Assembly (NCBI GenBank): GCA_964519015.1
Contig: CAZFHZ010000023.1
Location: 1-36,900, forward strand
Direction of reading: 5' to 3'
Source of the DNA: CAZFHZ01 sp964519015
GTDB taxonomy: Bacteria > Blakebacterota > Blakebacteria > Blakebacterales > CAYUVJ01
Length of the DNA stretch: 36,900 bases
The notes beneath the pieces were generated by a model. The model was not told the DNA's origin and did not search any database. It saw only the letters and a list, made by a program, of their open reading frames with translations. This document shows, piece after piece, positions 15,315 to 23,349 of this stretch. Made by a program: the position numbers and the translations under genes. Every line of letters begins with the position of its first letter. Positions within the stretch are counted from its first letter, which is position 1.

Positions 15315-15812
15315 TCAGTCCTGCTTGCGGGCTCCCCAGGTCCCCGAGGCGGAGAAGGTCTGGCCTTCGTTGCTCTGCCAGCCGCCCAGGACCTGCTTGA
15401 GCCGCAACTCAAAAATGCCGCTCATGTAGCCGGTCACCGAAACGGTGTCGACACCCGCCCGGTAGCGCGTGATGGTGATCGGGCCGAGGACCCGCTCATC
15501 CACCTGCAGGACCAGGTCCCCTTCGATCCTCAGCACGTAATCCCCCCATCCGGGCCGGGAGCCATAGTGGGTCGCCGAGATGAAGCAGTGATCCTCATCA
15601 TCGGTGATCGTCATGGTCGTGGCCGAAGGGATGTTCGTCCCATTGAAGTTCAGATAGCCGATCCAGACTCCGGGGTAGGAGACCTTGGGCGGGGCGCCGG
15701 TCTCCTCGCACGCCGTGGCGAGCATGAGAACGACGAGGGCGATGAGGGTGAGCAGCCTGCGACCTCGGGCAAGACGCATCGTGTCATCTATCCTGATTGA
15801 AGTAACCTTCAT
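15315..15812 (-). CDS. small lipoprotein of unknown function
   Basis: A 165-residue secreted lipoprotein. The basic N-terminus (RLARGRRL) leads into a hydrophobic stretch (LTLIALVVLMLATAC) that ends in a lipobox with Cys at about residue 35. The mature part is rich in beta-strand residues and Thr/Gly (NIPSATTMTITDDEDHCF, ITITRYRAGVDTVSVTG) and ends in a Gly/Trp-rich strand; a small beta-sandwich or lipocalin-like fold is plausible but not shown. I do not recognise the family. The ATG at 15812 is chosen because GGAGGT lies six bases upstream; a second ATG 11 codons later is an alternative start. It is convergent with the flavin reductase gene. Confidence 0.75.
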   Translation of the reverse strand: MKVTSIRIDDTMRLARGRRLLTLIALVVLMLATACEETGAPPKVSYPGVWIGYLNFNGTNIPSATTMTITDDEDHCFISATHYGSRPGWGDYVLRIEGDLVLQVDERVLGPITITRYRAGVDTVSVTGYMSGIFELRLKQVLGGWQSNEGQTFSASGTWGARKQD

Positions 15813-15893
15813 TCCGGGACCTCCATTATTCGACACCGTGGAAGCCCCTCTCCTTGACAGAGAACGCACCAGCGGGGGATTCCGCTTACAGGT

Positions 15894-16418
15894 TCAGATC
15901 GATTTTTTCAGTTTCGTGAGCGCGAGCCGGGCCGGAATGAAAGAGGGGTCCTCCTCCAGCGCCCGCCCGTAACTGCGTATCGCCTCCCCCCGGCGGCCGA
16001 GCTGTTCCATGGCCCGGCCCAGGTGGTAGTGCGGGTAGCAGTACGACTCATACCGCGGGGCCTCCAGCGCCCGTTCGAGCCAGACCACCGCTTCCTCCAC
16101 CCGCCCCAGCTCGATCAGATAGGCACCGATGTCGTTGTAGGGATTCCCCAGAGCGGGGTCGATACCGATCGCCCGGTGGCATTCCGCGACGGCCCGTTCC
16201 AAATCACCCTGGAACGAGTATGCCCAGCCAAGAAATGTATATGCTTCTGCAGTCGGCGCCATTTCAATCGAGCGCCGGTAATGGTAGATGGCCCTGCGCA
16301 GGTCCCCGTCCCGGTGGAAGCGCAGGGCGACCCCCAGGACGCGGAGAGCCTCCTTGTGGTGCTGCTGGTCGGGCTTCACGAAGGCTAATCTAGGGACCGC
16401 CTCCGACGAACGGCGCAT
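15894..16418 (-). CDS. tetratricopeptide-repeat protein
   Basis: A protein of 174 residues made of about four TPR units, visible as the repeated A-x-x-x-Y/L...G-x-x-x-x-A pattern: LRRAIYHYRRSIEMAP, AYTFLGWAYSFQGDLERAVA, NPYNDIGAYLIELGRVEEAV and YHLGRAMEQLGRRGEAIRSY. TPR arrays mediate protein-protein contact. No signal peptide is seen, so it is probably cytoplasmic. The start is uncertain: an ATG at 16418 or a GTG at about codon 14 (FVKPDQ) are both possible and neither has a good ribosome-binding site. It is divergent from the DUF374 acyltransferase with 40 bp between starts. Confidence 0.82.
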   Translation of the reverse strand: MRRSSEAVPRLAFVKPDQQHHKEALRVLGVALRFHRDGDLRRAIYHYRRSIEMAPTAEAYTFLGWAYSFQGDLERAVAECHRAIGIDPALGNPYNDIGAYLIELGRVEEAVVWLERALEAPRYESYCYPHYHLGRAMEQLGRRGEAIRSYGRALEEDPSFIPARLALTKLKKSI

Positions 16419-16458
16419 CACTCTGGCCGAGTCCCGCCGCGACCGCTACCCTGTCGGC

Positions 16459-17184
16459 ATGACCGTACCTCCCGAGGATCCACGCGGCAGTCGCCCGGAG
16501 CCCCCGACCCGTGCCCAGCGGGTGGCCGCCGTGGCGGCGCGCAGCCTGATCCGTGCGCTGGGCGCCAGCCTGCGGCTGCGCACTCTCGGGGAGGAACATC
16601 TAGCCGCCGCCCGCCGGGTAGCCCCGGGAGGGCACGTGGTCTTCGCCTTCTGGCACGGCCGGCAGTTACCGCTTGTCTACACCTGGCGGGGACGGGACGT
16701 GGCCATCCTGACCAGCCTTAGCCGGGACGGAACGCTCCAGAGCCTGGTCCTGGGCGGTCTGGGCTACCATATCGTGCGGGGATCCACCTCCCGAGGGGCG
16801 GTTCGGGGTCTGGTCGGGATGATCCGGGCAGTCGATGAGGGGCGGGACGCCGCCTTCGCGGTGGACGGGCCGCGCGGCCCCTACCACGACGTGAAACCGG
16901 GCGTGCTCTTCCTGGCCCGCCGCACTCATCTGCCGGTGGTACCCATCACCAGCGCCGCCGTCCGAGCCCGGATCTTCGCGGATGCTTGGGACCGCTACCT
17001 GCTCCCCTATCCCTTCTCCCCCACCGTGGTGGCCTACGGCACCCATCTGATGGTGCCGCCGGAAGCGGACGAGGAGGCGCTCGCGCTCCTGGGGGAGCAG
17101 CTGGGGCAGCGGCTGGACGAACTGACCGGGGCGGCCGAACGAGCCCTTACCGGCCCGGTCCTGGAGGACCCAGGTCGATCGTGA
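16459..17184 (+). CDS. DUF374 / lysophospholipid acyltransferase-family protein
   Basis: A 241-residue protein of the DUF374 family, related to the LPLAT acyltransferases. The catalytic-type motif is seen as FAFWHGRQLPL (about residue 65), followed by LTSLSRDG, RGSTSRGAVRGL and AVDGPRGP, all in the family order. Members are peripheral inner-membrane proteins found in diderms and are thought to acylate lipid A or lipoprotein-related acceptors; the acceptor here is unknown. The ATG at 16459 is preferred; the frame upstream overlaps the TPR gene in antisense. It overlaps the convergent barrel gene by 38 bp at the 3' ends, so no intergenic terminator fits between them. Confidence 0.85.
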   Translation: MTVPPEDPRGSRPEPPTRAQRVAAVAARSLIRALGASLRLRTLGEEHLAAARRVAPGGHVVFAFWHGRQLPLVYTWRGRDVAILTSLSRDGTLQSLVLGGLGYHIVRGSTSRGAVRGLVGMIRAVDEGRDAAFAVDGPRGPYHDVKPGVLFLARRTHLPVVPITSAAVRARIFADAWDRYLLPYPFSPTVVAYGTHLMVPPEADEEALALLGEQLGQRLDELTGAAERALTGPVLEDPGRS

Positions 17185-18778
17185 GCCCCACACTCCAGCG
17201 CAGCCCCGACCAGACCAAGCGGGAACGCGGAGAGGCGGTCGGGGGAACGGGAGGGGGCTCGGGTGGAGGAAGGGAGGATGTCCCACGCTCCCGATACTGC
17301 ACGGCGACCGGCAGGAGCTGACTTAAACCGCCGGTCAGGGTAAACCCTCCGCCCAACGGCAGGCGTCCTTCCACACCCAGGCCGATGAGCTGGGCGCTGC
17401 GGGCCTCTAAACGGTCTTTCCGCACGTTCTGCCGGCCCAGCCCGAGGATGAGCGGCTCCCAGGAGACGAGCGTCCCATCCCCCCAGACGTGCAGCAGGTC
17501 GAATCCGACCCGGAGCCGCGGAAATGCCCCGTCCGCCCGTGAGGGCCGCTCGAACCGAACACCCCCCCCCACACTCTCCAGACGCGCGTCCCCGGTGACG
17601 TACCGGCGCTGCCCCAGCAGGTCGACGGTGGTGGGGGTGAACGGCCACAGTTCGATGCTCCCCTCGGTGTTCCAGACGGTACCGGTATAGCCCGCCCAGA
17701 ACGCCCAGTGCGGATCGGGGCCCGGCGCGTGCCACCCGGCCCGGAGCCACCAGCGGTCCTCTTCGGCCAGGACCCGTCCGTAACGGGCGCCGCCCGTCTC
17801 GAAGAATCCCCGGTGCGTGCCCGCTCCCCGGCCGGCGGCCAGGCTCCAGCGGCCCGTGGAGGAGTGGAAGGCCAGCTCCCCGAGCCGCAGCCGCGGCCGG
17901 ACCAGCAGCACGTGGTCCTGGTCGGACTCGGGGTCGGCGGCCGGAGATGTACCCTGCAACCGCAACACGCCCGCCCCCCCCCCGACCGGGAAGAACAGCC
18001 GCAGCCCGTAGTCGGTGCGGGCGCCGGGCGCGGCCACGTTCACGGCGTCCTGCTTCCAGCTCAGTTCAAACCCGTCGTTCGACTCGCCCCGCCGCCACCA
18101 CCCCGCCACCCGCCAGGGACCGGTGCCCGTCTCGAGGGCCAACGCCCCCTGGCCCGGCGGCCAGTCCGGCCCGGTGCCCCGGTCGGCCCGGTAGAGCCCG
18201 CCCAGCGCCCCGACGAAGCGGACCGGACCGAACGCGCCGATCCAGCCGGCCTCGAAGCGGCGGCTGAGAGGGACCCGGTCGATCCGCCCGTCGTCCCGGC
18301 TGAAGGGCGCCCAGGTCCGGTCGCGCGCCTCGCTTCCACCGATGACCAGAAGGGTGCTGTCGGGCTCGATCCGAACCGCAGTGAGGATCGTGGTGGCGCC
18401 GTCGTGCCAGTCGCTCCGGGGCGCTCCCGCGAGCCGGCTCCGGTAGAGCAGCCCGCCACCGAAATGGGCCTGGAATTCAGGGGGTACGGCCCCAAGCCAG
18501 TCGAGGGGAGCGGTGAGCGGCCCGTCGCCGGGGGCCGGTCGGCCGTCCCGCCGCAGGGGCCAGGCGGCCACCGGCAAGGCCAGGCCGGGCCGCGCCCCGG
18601 CCATCCCGGCGTCCGGGGCCAGCAGCAGGGCGGCCACGTGCGGCAGGTCCATCACCTGGGCTCCTCCGGGCGCCGGGCGGGAGAGCACCAGCAGCCCTCC
18701 GATCAGGAGCCCGACCCACCCAGAGAAAGGCCGGGACGGCTGACGCCGTCCCGGCCGGAACTGCAACGACCGCTTCAC
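17147..18778 (-). CDS. exported protein, probable outer-membrane beta-barrel
   Basis: A 543-residue protein with an N-terminal signal peptide (basic RPGRRQPSR, hydrophobic GLLIGGLLVLS, cleavage near PGGAQ). The rest has many short alternating hydrophobic/polar stretches flanked by aromatic and Gly residues, such as WRVAGWWRRG, WWLRAGWHAP, HWAFWAGYTG and VWSGLRWSVGLTIDLG at the end, as in outer-membrane barrels. I do not recognise a named family. It starts at a GTG (18778) 25 bp after the stop of the large lipoprotein gene on the same strand, so the pair is probably an operon. A strong hairpin with a T-rich tail lies over codons 8-17. Its 3' end overlaps the convergent acyltransferase gene. 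Confidence 0.7.
   Translation of the reverse strand: MKRSLQFRPGRRQPSRPFSGWVGLLIGGLLVLSRPAPGGAQVMDLPHVAALLLAPDAGMAGARPGLALPVAAWPLRRDGRPAPGDGPLTAPLDWLGAVPPEFQAHFGGGLLYRSRLAGAPRSDWHDGATTILTAVRIEPDSTLLVIGGSEARDRTWAPFSRDDGRIDRVPLSRRFEAGWIGAFGPVRFVGALGGLYRADRGTGPDWPPGQGALALETGTGPWRVAGWWRRGESNDGFELSWKQDAVNVAAPGARTDYGLRLFFPVGGGAGVLRLQGTSPAADPESDQDHVLLVRPRLRLGELAFHSSTGRWSLAAGRGAGTHRGFFETGGARYGRVLAEEDRWWLRAGWHAPGPDPHWAFWAGYTGTVWNTEGSIELWPFTPTTVDLLGQRRYVTGDARLESVGGGVRFERPSRADGAFPRLRVGFDLLHVWGDGTLVSWEPLILGLGRQNVRKDRLEARSAQLIGLGVEGRLPLGGGFTLTGGLSQLLPVAVQYRERGTSSLPPPEPPPVPPTASPRSRLVWSGLRWSVGLTIDLGPPGPGR
18729..18756 (-). terminator. attenuator-like hairpin inside the 5' end of the barrel gene
   Basis: GGCCGGGACGGC and GCCGTCCCGGCC form a perfect 12-bp stem around a four-base loop. 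On the minus strand it is followed by TTTCTCT. It has intrinsic-terminator form but lies within codons 8-17 of the barrel gene, 48 bp after the lipoprotein stop. It may reduce transcription into the barrel gene. Confidence 0.5.
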
Positions 18779-18803
18779 GGTCTGTATGTCTCCCGGCCGC
18801 GGT

Positions 18804-20147
18804 TCAGTTGCCCATGAATCCGAAATAGAACGGTCCCGGACCGGCGAACTCGGTGATGCCGAAGAACGCCTTGAAGGCGGCGTCCGTGGTCAGGCCCGGG
18901 AAAACCCCGTGCATGGTCGGGTCGGGGAATTCGAACTGGCTGAAATCCTCTTCCATGTACCCGTCCCAGAAGAACATCTGGTACTCGCTGTCCCAGGAAT
19001 ACGGGGGCATGAGTGCCTTCAGGTCGGGGATGGGGTTGGTGAAGAGCACCTTGAAGTTGACCGAGAGCGTCTCATCCACCCCGTCGTCGTCGAAGTCCTC
19101 GGTGATGTCCTGCGCCCCGTTCAGGGCCGCGGAGAGATCAAATAGGTGGGTACCGATCTCGGTCAGGTCGGCGACGGTCGGCCCATCCTTTCCGGTCGGG
19201 TCGATCTTGATCAGGTCGTCGGCCTGGTTGTCCGTCTCCGCCTGCAGACTGGTCATGAACGAGTTGGCGAGGGTGATGGCCTCCAGCAGGGTGGTGCGGG
19301 CCGATTGCATGTTGGCCGCGCCGTTGGTGCGCAGCTTCATGAACGTGCCGGTGGCCTGGTTGAAGGCGGCCTTGACCGCAGTGGTGTCCATTATATCCGG
19401 GATCGTCATGTTGTAGGCGACCAGCATGTGGATCATCGCCTTCAGCGCGTGCACCTCGATGTCCACGGCGTAGATGTCGGTCTGGTCGATCTCGAGATTC
19501 CCCTCCACCATCCCGGTCTGGGCCGGGGTGAGGACCAGGGACCAGCTGTCCAATCCCTCCACCACCTCGAAGAGATCGGCCACCCGGCCCAGCACCGGCA
19601 GCACGACCGTCTCCAGGACGGTCTGGATCGCTTCCAGGTCGGGACCGGTCTGGGCGGGCTTCGTCGTCATGGTGCGGAACCATTCGAGCGTCCCGGTCAC
19701 CGAGAGGAGGGATCCCGAGGATGTGGGGTCGAAGGCGAGCACCCGGCCCAGGCCGTGTCCGGCGAGCACGGCCGGCCGGCCGATCCCCAGCACCGGGATC
19801 TCCCCGATCAGCGCGGCCACAGCGGGGTCGAACGCCGTCAGGACGAATTCGGTGAGGGCCAGCCCCACGTTGGCGTCCCCGTTCTCCGGGTCAAGCTCGA
19901 GCGCATCCTCGAACTTCGCCTTGGCCTGGTTGAGGATGGTGGCATTGGGAGTCTCGGCGTTGAGCGCCGTGATGAGCAGGGTGAAGCCTTCATTGGCCAA
20001 GGTCTGCGCCTGCTGGCGGTCTTCATTGCTCGGGCCGCTGGGCGAGGTCGAACAGGCCGTCACGTTCAGCAGCAGGGCGAGAGCGGCGACGGTGAAGAGC
20101 GTCCGGCCGAAGTTCAGAGTGCGGCTACTGCGGATCGATACCGACAT
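18804..20147 (-). CDS. large lipoprotein with N-terminal TPR-like segment, function unknown
   Basis: A 447-residue lipoprotein. The N-terminus has a basic stretch, the hydrophobic segment LFTVAALALLLNVTAC and a lipobox Cys. The next region contains a TPR-like unit (AKAKFEDALELDPENGDANVG). The rest is helical and moderately acidic, and a Ca-binding-like loop DFDDDGVDETL appears near residue 375. I recognise no named family. The start ATG at 20147 is chosen because AGGAGGT lies upstream at about 10 bases; an ATG nine codons earlier would contain the Shine-Dalgarno sequence. It is followed after 25 bp by the barrel gene, which suggests an outer-membrane lipoprotein-barrel pair. The role is unknown. 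Confidence 0.75.
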   Translation of the reverse strand: MSVSIRSSRTLNFGRTLFTVAALALLLNVTACSTSPSGPSNEDRQQAQTLANEGFTLLITALNAETPNATILNQAKAKFEDALELDPENGDANVGLALTEFVLTAFDPAVAALIGEIPVLGIGRPAVLAGHGLGRVLAFDPTSSGSLLSVTGTLEWFRTMTTKPAQTGPDLEAIQTVLETVVLPVLGRVADLFEVVEGLDSWSLVLTPAQTGMVEGNLEIDQTDIYAVDIEVHALKAMIHMLVAYNMTIPDIMDTTAVKAAFNQATGTFMKLRTNGAANMQSARTTLLEAITLANSFMTSLQAETDNQADDLIKIDPTGKDGPTVADLTEIGTHLFDLSAALNGAQDITEDFDDDGVDETLSVNFKVLFTNPIPDLKALMPPYSWDSEYQMFFWDGYMEEDFSQFEFPDPTMHGVFPGLTTDAAFKAFFGITEFAGPGPFYFGFMGN

Positions 20148-20334
20148 GGATGTTCGTACCTCCTGGGACGGCATGGTCCGACGGCCCGGCTCCGCACCGG
20201 TGTGCGGCAGGCCGTCGGGCGGTTCTCAGCGGCGGCTGGCTGGCGTGCGGCGGGTGAGCGAGTACCCATGGTCGTTCCGGCTGTCCCCGGGTCCCGCACG
20301 TATCTTTAAACATTACCACATTCCTGACCCGAAA

Positions 20335-20910
20335 TCAATCGCCGGGGCCTTCCCCCGCTTCCTCCTTCAGGCGCTGATAGCCGATCCCCTGCTGCTGTTC
20401 TTCATACCGCGCCAGCAGGAAGAGGGTGTCGGAGAGCCGGTTGAGGAAGGGGATCAGGACGGGATTGTCCCGGACCACGGGCTCGGTCTCGCCCAGGGCC
20501 ACGACCGCCCGTTCGAGCCGCCGTACGATGCTGCGGGCCAGGTCGAGGGCGGCACTCCCGGGAGCCCCCCCCGGGACCACGAACTGGGGGGGAAGCTGGA
20601 CGGTCTCTTCCAGTTCGGCGCCCAGACGGTCGAGCGTCTCCAGGTGGGCCGGACCGAGCCGGTCGGGGAGACGCTCCAGGCCCTCCGGGGAGGTGGCCAG
20701 TTCGGCCCCGATCAGGAAGAGGGATCTCTGGATGATGAGCAGTTCGGCCGCGACCCGGGGGACTCCAGCCAGGGCACGGGCCAGCCCGAGGGCGGAGACG
20801 GCCTCGTCGAGGTCGCCGTAGGTCGAGGGCCGGGGATGGGACTTGAGGACCGTCTCGCCCGAGAAGAGACGGGTGCGACCATCGTCACCCTGCCGGGTCG
20901 TGATGCTCAT
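20335..20910 (-). CDS. pduO: PduO-type cob(I)alamin adenosyltransferase
   Basis: A 191-residue ATP:corrinoid adenosyltransferase of the PduO/MMAB type. It transfers the 5'-deoxyadenosyl group from ATP to cob(I)alamin, giving coenzyme B12. The N-terminal ATP loop reads TRQGDDGRTRLFSGE, followed by TYGDLDEAVSALGLARA, and the C-terminal signature is IPFLNRLSDTLFLLARYEE with the conserved Arg and Asn. The ATG at 20910 follows GGGAGG and overlaps the moaE stop by four bases, so it is translationally coupled to molybdopterin genes. The enzyme suggests that adenosylcobalamin-dependent enzymes exist elsewhere in the genome. Length and motifs leave little doubt. Confidence 0.93.
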   Translation of the reverse strand: MSITTRQGDDGRTRLFSGETVLKSHPRPSTYGDLDEAVSALGLARALAGVPRVAAELLIIQRSLFLIGAELATSPEGLERLPDRLGPAHLETLDRLGAELEETVQLPPQFVVPGGAPGSAALDLARSIVRRLERAVVALGETEPVVRDNPVLIPFLNRLSDTLFLLARYEEQQQGIGYQRLKEEAGEGPGD

Positions 20911-21398
20911 ACACCCTCCCTTCGCCCGGAGCCATCCCTCTCCCCGTTCGACGACTCGAGGGGGATCTCTTCCTGCCAGCGGACGCCGTCGGGACCCTCT
21001 TCCTGTTTCCAGACCGGCAGGCGCCGTTTCAACTCGTCGATGCACCAGCGGCAGGCCTCGAAGGCTTCGGTCCGGTGAGGAGCGGCGACCGCCACCACCA
21101 CACTCGTCTCCCCGACCGGCAGCACCCCGGTGCGATGCACCAGCGCGAACCGGAGGACCGGCCACCTTCCGGCCGCCTCCTGGACGAGCTCGGCCAGCAC
21201 CTGCCTGGCCATGGGAGCGTACGCCTGGTAGGTCACCCGGTCCACCACTCGTCCCTGGTGCCGGTCGCGCACCTGGCCGGTCATGAGCACGGTCGCACCG
21301 CAGGCCGGGTCAGCGACCCGCTGGCGGATCTCTTCCACATTGATGGGATCGGGCGTCAGGGCGGTGTAGGTGCGGGTCGCGGCCTCTCCGGTGTTCAT
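20907..21398 (-). CDS. moaE: molybdopterin synthase catalytic subunit
   Basis: A 163-residue MoaE. With MoaD-thiocarboxylate it converts cyclic pyranopterin monophosphate to molybdopterin. It has the family motifs GATVLMTGQVRD, LVHRTGVLPVGETSVVVAV and PHRTEAFEACRWCIDELKR with the active-site Lys in PVWKQE. The C-terminal tail after WQEEIPL is a charged extension of about 15 residues. It starts one base after the MoaD stop and overlaps the adenosyltransferase start, so moeB, moaD and moaE are in order. No moaA or moaC is present in the window, so they must be elsewhere. Confidence 0.95.
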   Translation of the reverse strand: MNTGEAATRTYTALTPDPINVEEIRQRVADPACGATVLMTGQVRDRHQGRVVDRVTYQAYAPMARQVLAELVQEAAGRWPVLRFALVHRTGVLPVGETSVVVAVAAPHRTEAFEACRWCIDELKRRLPVWKQEEGPDGVRWQEEIPLESSNGERDGSGRREGV

Positions 21399-21399
21399 C

Positions 21400-21648
21400 T
21401 CAACCCCCGCTCACCGGCGGCAGCAGGGCCACCTCTTCCCCGGGCGGCAGCGGGGCATCCCGCGGGATGATCCGTTGCCCGGCCGCCACCGCCACCCGAC
21501 GCAAACCGCCCGCCAGGTCAGGCCGGAGCGCACTCAGCCGTTCGAGCAGCTGGGCGACCGTCGCTCCCTCGGGCAGCTCGATGTCCAGGGTCTCCACTCC
21601 CGCCTGTTCCCGCAGGGAAGCGAACAGCCGTACCTCGTATCGGATCAT
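21400..21648 (-). CDS. moaD: molybdopterin synthase sulfur carrier subunit
   Basis: An 82-residue ubiquitin-like MoaD ending in the required Gly-Gly (LLPPVSGG), which MoeB adenylates and which then carries the thiocarboxylate sulfur. The beta-grasp pattern is seen as MIRYEVRLFASLREQAG and EVALLPPVSGG. The ATG at 21648 is chosen; a GTG one codon earlier is possible. The Shine-Dalgarno region is weak (AGGTG). A 14-base motif shared, with one substitution, with the lipA palindrome lies just upstream. It is directly followed by moaE. Confidence 0.94.
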   Translation of the reverse strand: MIRYEVRLFASLREQAGVETLDIELPEGATVAQLLERLSALRPDLAGGLRRVAVAAGQRIIPRDAPLPPGEEVALLPPVSGG

Positions 21649-21652
21649 CACC

Positions 21653-21666
21653 TAGTGTCCCGAGTC
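21653..21666 (-). repeat. copy of the lipA palindrome half-site upstream of moaD
   Basis: TAGTGTCCCGAGTC at 21653-21666 differs by one base from TAGTATCCCGAGTC at 3249-3262. It ends four bases before the moaD ATG. A shorter copy, TAGTGTCC (23292-23299), ends one base before the ATG of the thioredoxin-like gene. All three have the same orientation relative to the gene. Confidence 0.5.
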
Positions 21667-21679
21667 AGAATTTCGCATC

Positions 21680-22726
21680 TCAACTCCCCACATAGCGGTC
21701 GTAGAGGGTGCGCGCCCGGGTCGGGTCCTCGGTCCCCCGCACTACCGCCCGACCGTCCGGGAAGATGGTCATCCGGCAACCATCGGCGTCGAACCGTACG
21801 ACCGAAGGATGGACCACCAGGTCGTCCACCATCCCCTCGAGGCGCCGGCCCAGTTCCATCAGGTCGATCCGGGAGGGGATCCCTTCCCGATCCGTGCGGA
21901 AGGGCCGTACCCGGATGCTGCCGTCCGTACAGGGTCGGACGGCCCGGGCCGGAGCTGGTTCCTCAAGATACTCGAAGTGCCGGGCTCCGCAGGCCGGGCA
22001 GCCCGGGTCGGGACCGAACACTTCGAACCGATCGATGCGGCCCTTCCAGCCGTCCACGACCGCCAGACCGGCAGGCTCCTCCTGCTCCAGCAGCAACCGC
22101 AGGACCGCCGAGACCTGGAGGGCGGCGACCAGGCCGACGGTCGGAGTCCAGACGCCCGCCGTCTCGCAGCTCGGCAGATCGGTCGAGGTGGGGGGGGTCG
22201 GGAAGAGACAGCGCAGGCAGGGGGTCCGGCCCGGGACCACGGCCAGGCAGAGCCCCTCGGTGGCGAAGACGCCGCCGTAGACCCAGGGGACCTTCCGGGC
22301 GACGGCCCAGTCGTTGAGGAGGTAACGGGTTTCGAAGTTGTCGGTAGCGTCCACCACGACCTCGGCCTCCGTCAGGAGCGGGGCGATGTTGTCCGCCTCC
22401 AGGTCGGCGATCCGGGGTTGCAGGACCAGCCGCCCATCCACCTCGGCGAGCCGGCGGGCGGCGACCTCCGCCTTGGGCAGGTGCCGGGCGGCATCGGCTT
22501 CTGTAAAGAGGGTCTGGCGGGGGAGGTTGTGGAACTCTACCGTGTCCCGATCGATCAGGGTGAGGAGTCCGAGGCCGGCCCGGGCGAGCAGCAGGGCGCA
22601 GTTCGAACCGAGCGCCCCCAGCCCGACCACGGCGACCCGCGCACTCGACAGCCGCTCCTGGCCCTCCGCTCCTACCTGCGGGAGCGCGATCTGGCGGGAG
22701 AAGCGCTGCCGGGTTGCCTCGTCCAC
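21680..22726 (-). CDS. moeB: MoeB/ThiF-family sulfur-carrier adenylyltransferase
   Basis: A 348-residue E1-like enzyme that adenylates the C-terminus of MoaD so that it can be thiocarboxylated. The nucleotide-binding loop is VAVVGLGALGSN, and the substrate and ATP motifs include DRDTVEFHNLPRQTLF and DATDNFETRYLLND. The catalytic-Cys region is LPSCETAGVWTP, and zinc pairs are CLRC and CPAC. The C-terminal extension of about 90 residues ends with a small domain (TIFPDGRAVVRGTEDP) instead of a rhodanese, so it is not a MoeZ type. The start is a GTG at 22726, three bases after the thioredoxin-like gene, which places it in that operon. Confidence 0.93.
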   Translation of the reverse strand: MDEATRQRFSRQIALPQVGAEGQERLSSARVAVVGLGALGSNCALLLARAGLGLLTLIDRDTVEFHNLPRQTLFTEADAARHLPKAEVAARRLAEVDGRLVLQPRIADLEADNIAPLLTEAEVVVDATDNFETRYLLNDWAVARKVPWVYGGVFATEGLCLAVVPGRTPCLRCLFPTPPTSTDLPSCETAGVWTPTVGLVAALQVSAVLRLLLEQEEPAGLAVVDGWKGRIDRFEVFGPDPGCPACGARHFEYLEEPAPARAVRPCTDGSIRVRPFRTDREGIPSRIDLMELGRRLEGMVDDLVVHPSVVRFDADGCRMTIFPDGRAVVRGTEDPTRARTLYDRYVGS

Positions 22727-22729
22727 GGC

Positions 22730-23290
22730 TCAGCGGCTCCGTCGCTCCCGGATGATCCGGGCCACCTCGTCCATGAGACCCGGCCGGAACCCGACCTGCT
22801 TCCAGAGGATGGTGCGGTCGGTGTCGATCAGAACGAAGAGGGGGATGGAGGCGGCGCCGTATTGGCCCCCGATGGCCATATCCCGGTCGAGCACCACCGG
22901 GTAGGTCATGCCCAGTTCGGCGGCCGCCCGGCGGGCGGTCGCGGCGTCCTCCCCCTGGTTGATCCCGATCACCCGCAACGAGGGTTCTCCTTCGGCCGAC
23001 TGCCGGAAGAGGGCGTCCACCTCGGGCACCGACTGGCGGCAGGGACCGCACCAGGAGGCCCAGAAGTCGAGGAGCACGAGTTCCCCGCTGAAGTCGCCGA
23101 GGTGGAAGTCCTGCCCGTCCAGGGTGGCCGCAACGATGTCGGGGGCCAGCCGTCCGTGGTCGATCTCGCTGAACAGACCGCCGGGGCCGGCGATGTAGAG
23201 GATGAGCACGACGGCGGCCGCCGTCGCGAAGATCCAACGCCGGTTACGAGCCCGGTCGCCCCCGGAATCCTGGGGAATGCGTCTCGCCAT
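22730..23290 (-). CDS. TlpA-like thioredoxin-fold protein, membrane-anchored
   Basis: A 186-residue protein with one N-terminal membrane segment (WIFATAAAVVLILYIAG) and a thioredoxin/AhpC-type domain facing the periplasm. The redox motif is WCGPC at residues 80-84, preceded by LVLLDFWAS; the cis-Pro is seen in AASIPLFVLID. The extra insertion LRVIGINQGEDA is typical of the TlpA/ResA group. Members reduce disulfides in periplasmic partners, often for cytochrome c maturation or metal insertion. The ATG at 23290 follows an AGGA, and the gene is first in the tlpA-like - moeB - moaD - moaE - pduO operon. Why it sits there is unclear. Confidence 0.9.
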   Translation of the reverse strand: MARRIPQDSGGDRARNRRWIFATAAAVVLILYIAGPGGLFSEIDHGRLAPDIVAATLDGQDFHLGDFSGELVLLDFWASWCGPCRQSVPEVDALFRQSAEGEPSLRVIGINQGEDAATARRAAAELGMTYPVVLDRDMAIGGQYGAASIPLFVLIDTDRTILWKQVGFRPGLMDEVARIIRERRSR

Positions 23291-23349
23291 TTAGTGTCCT
23301 GCCTCCGGTCCGGTTGAGGTGGGTGTGAGGAACCACCGGATCGGTCGGA

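Noticed and set aside
15854..15859. TTGACA on the plus strand between the lipoprotein and TPR genes
   Set aside because: No -10 follows, and it would only drive antisense transcription of the TPR gene.
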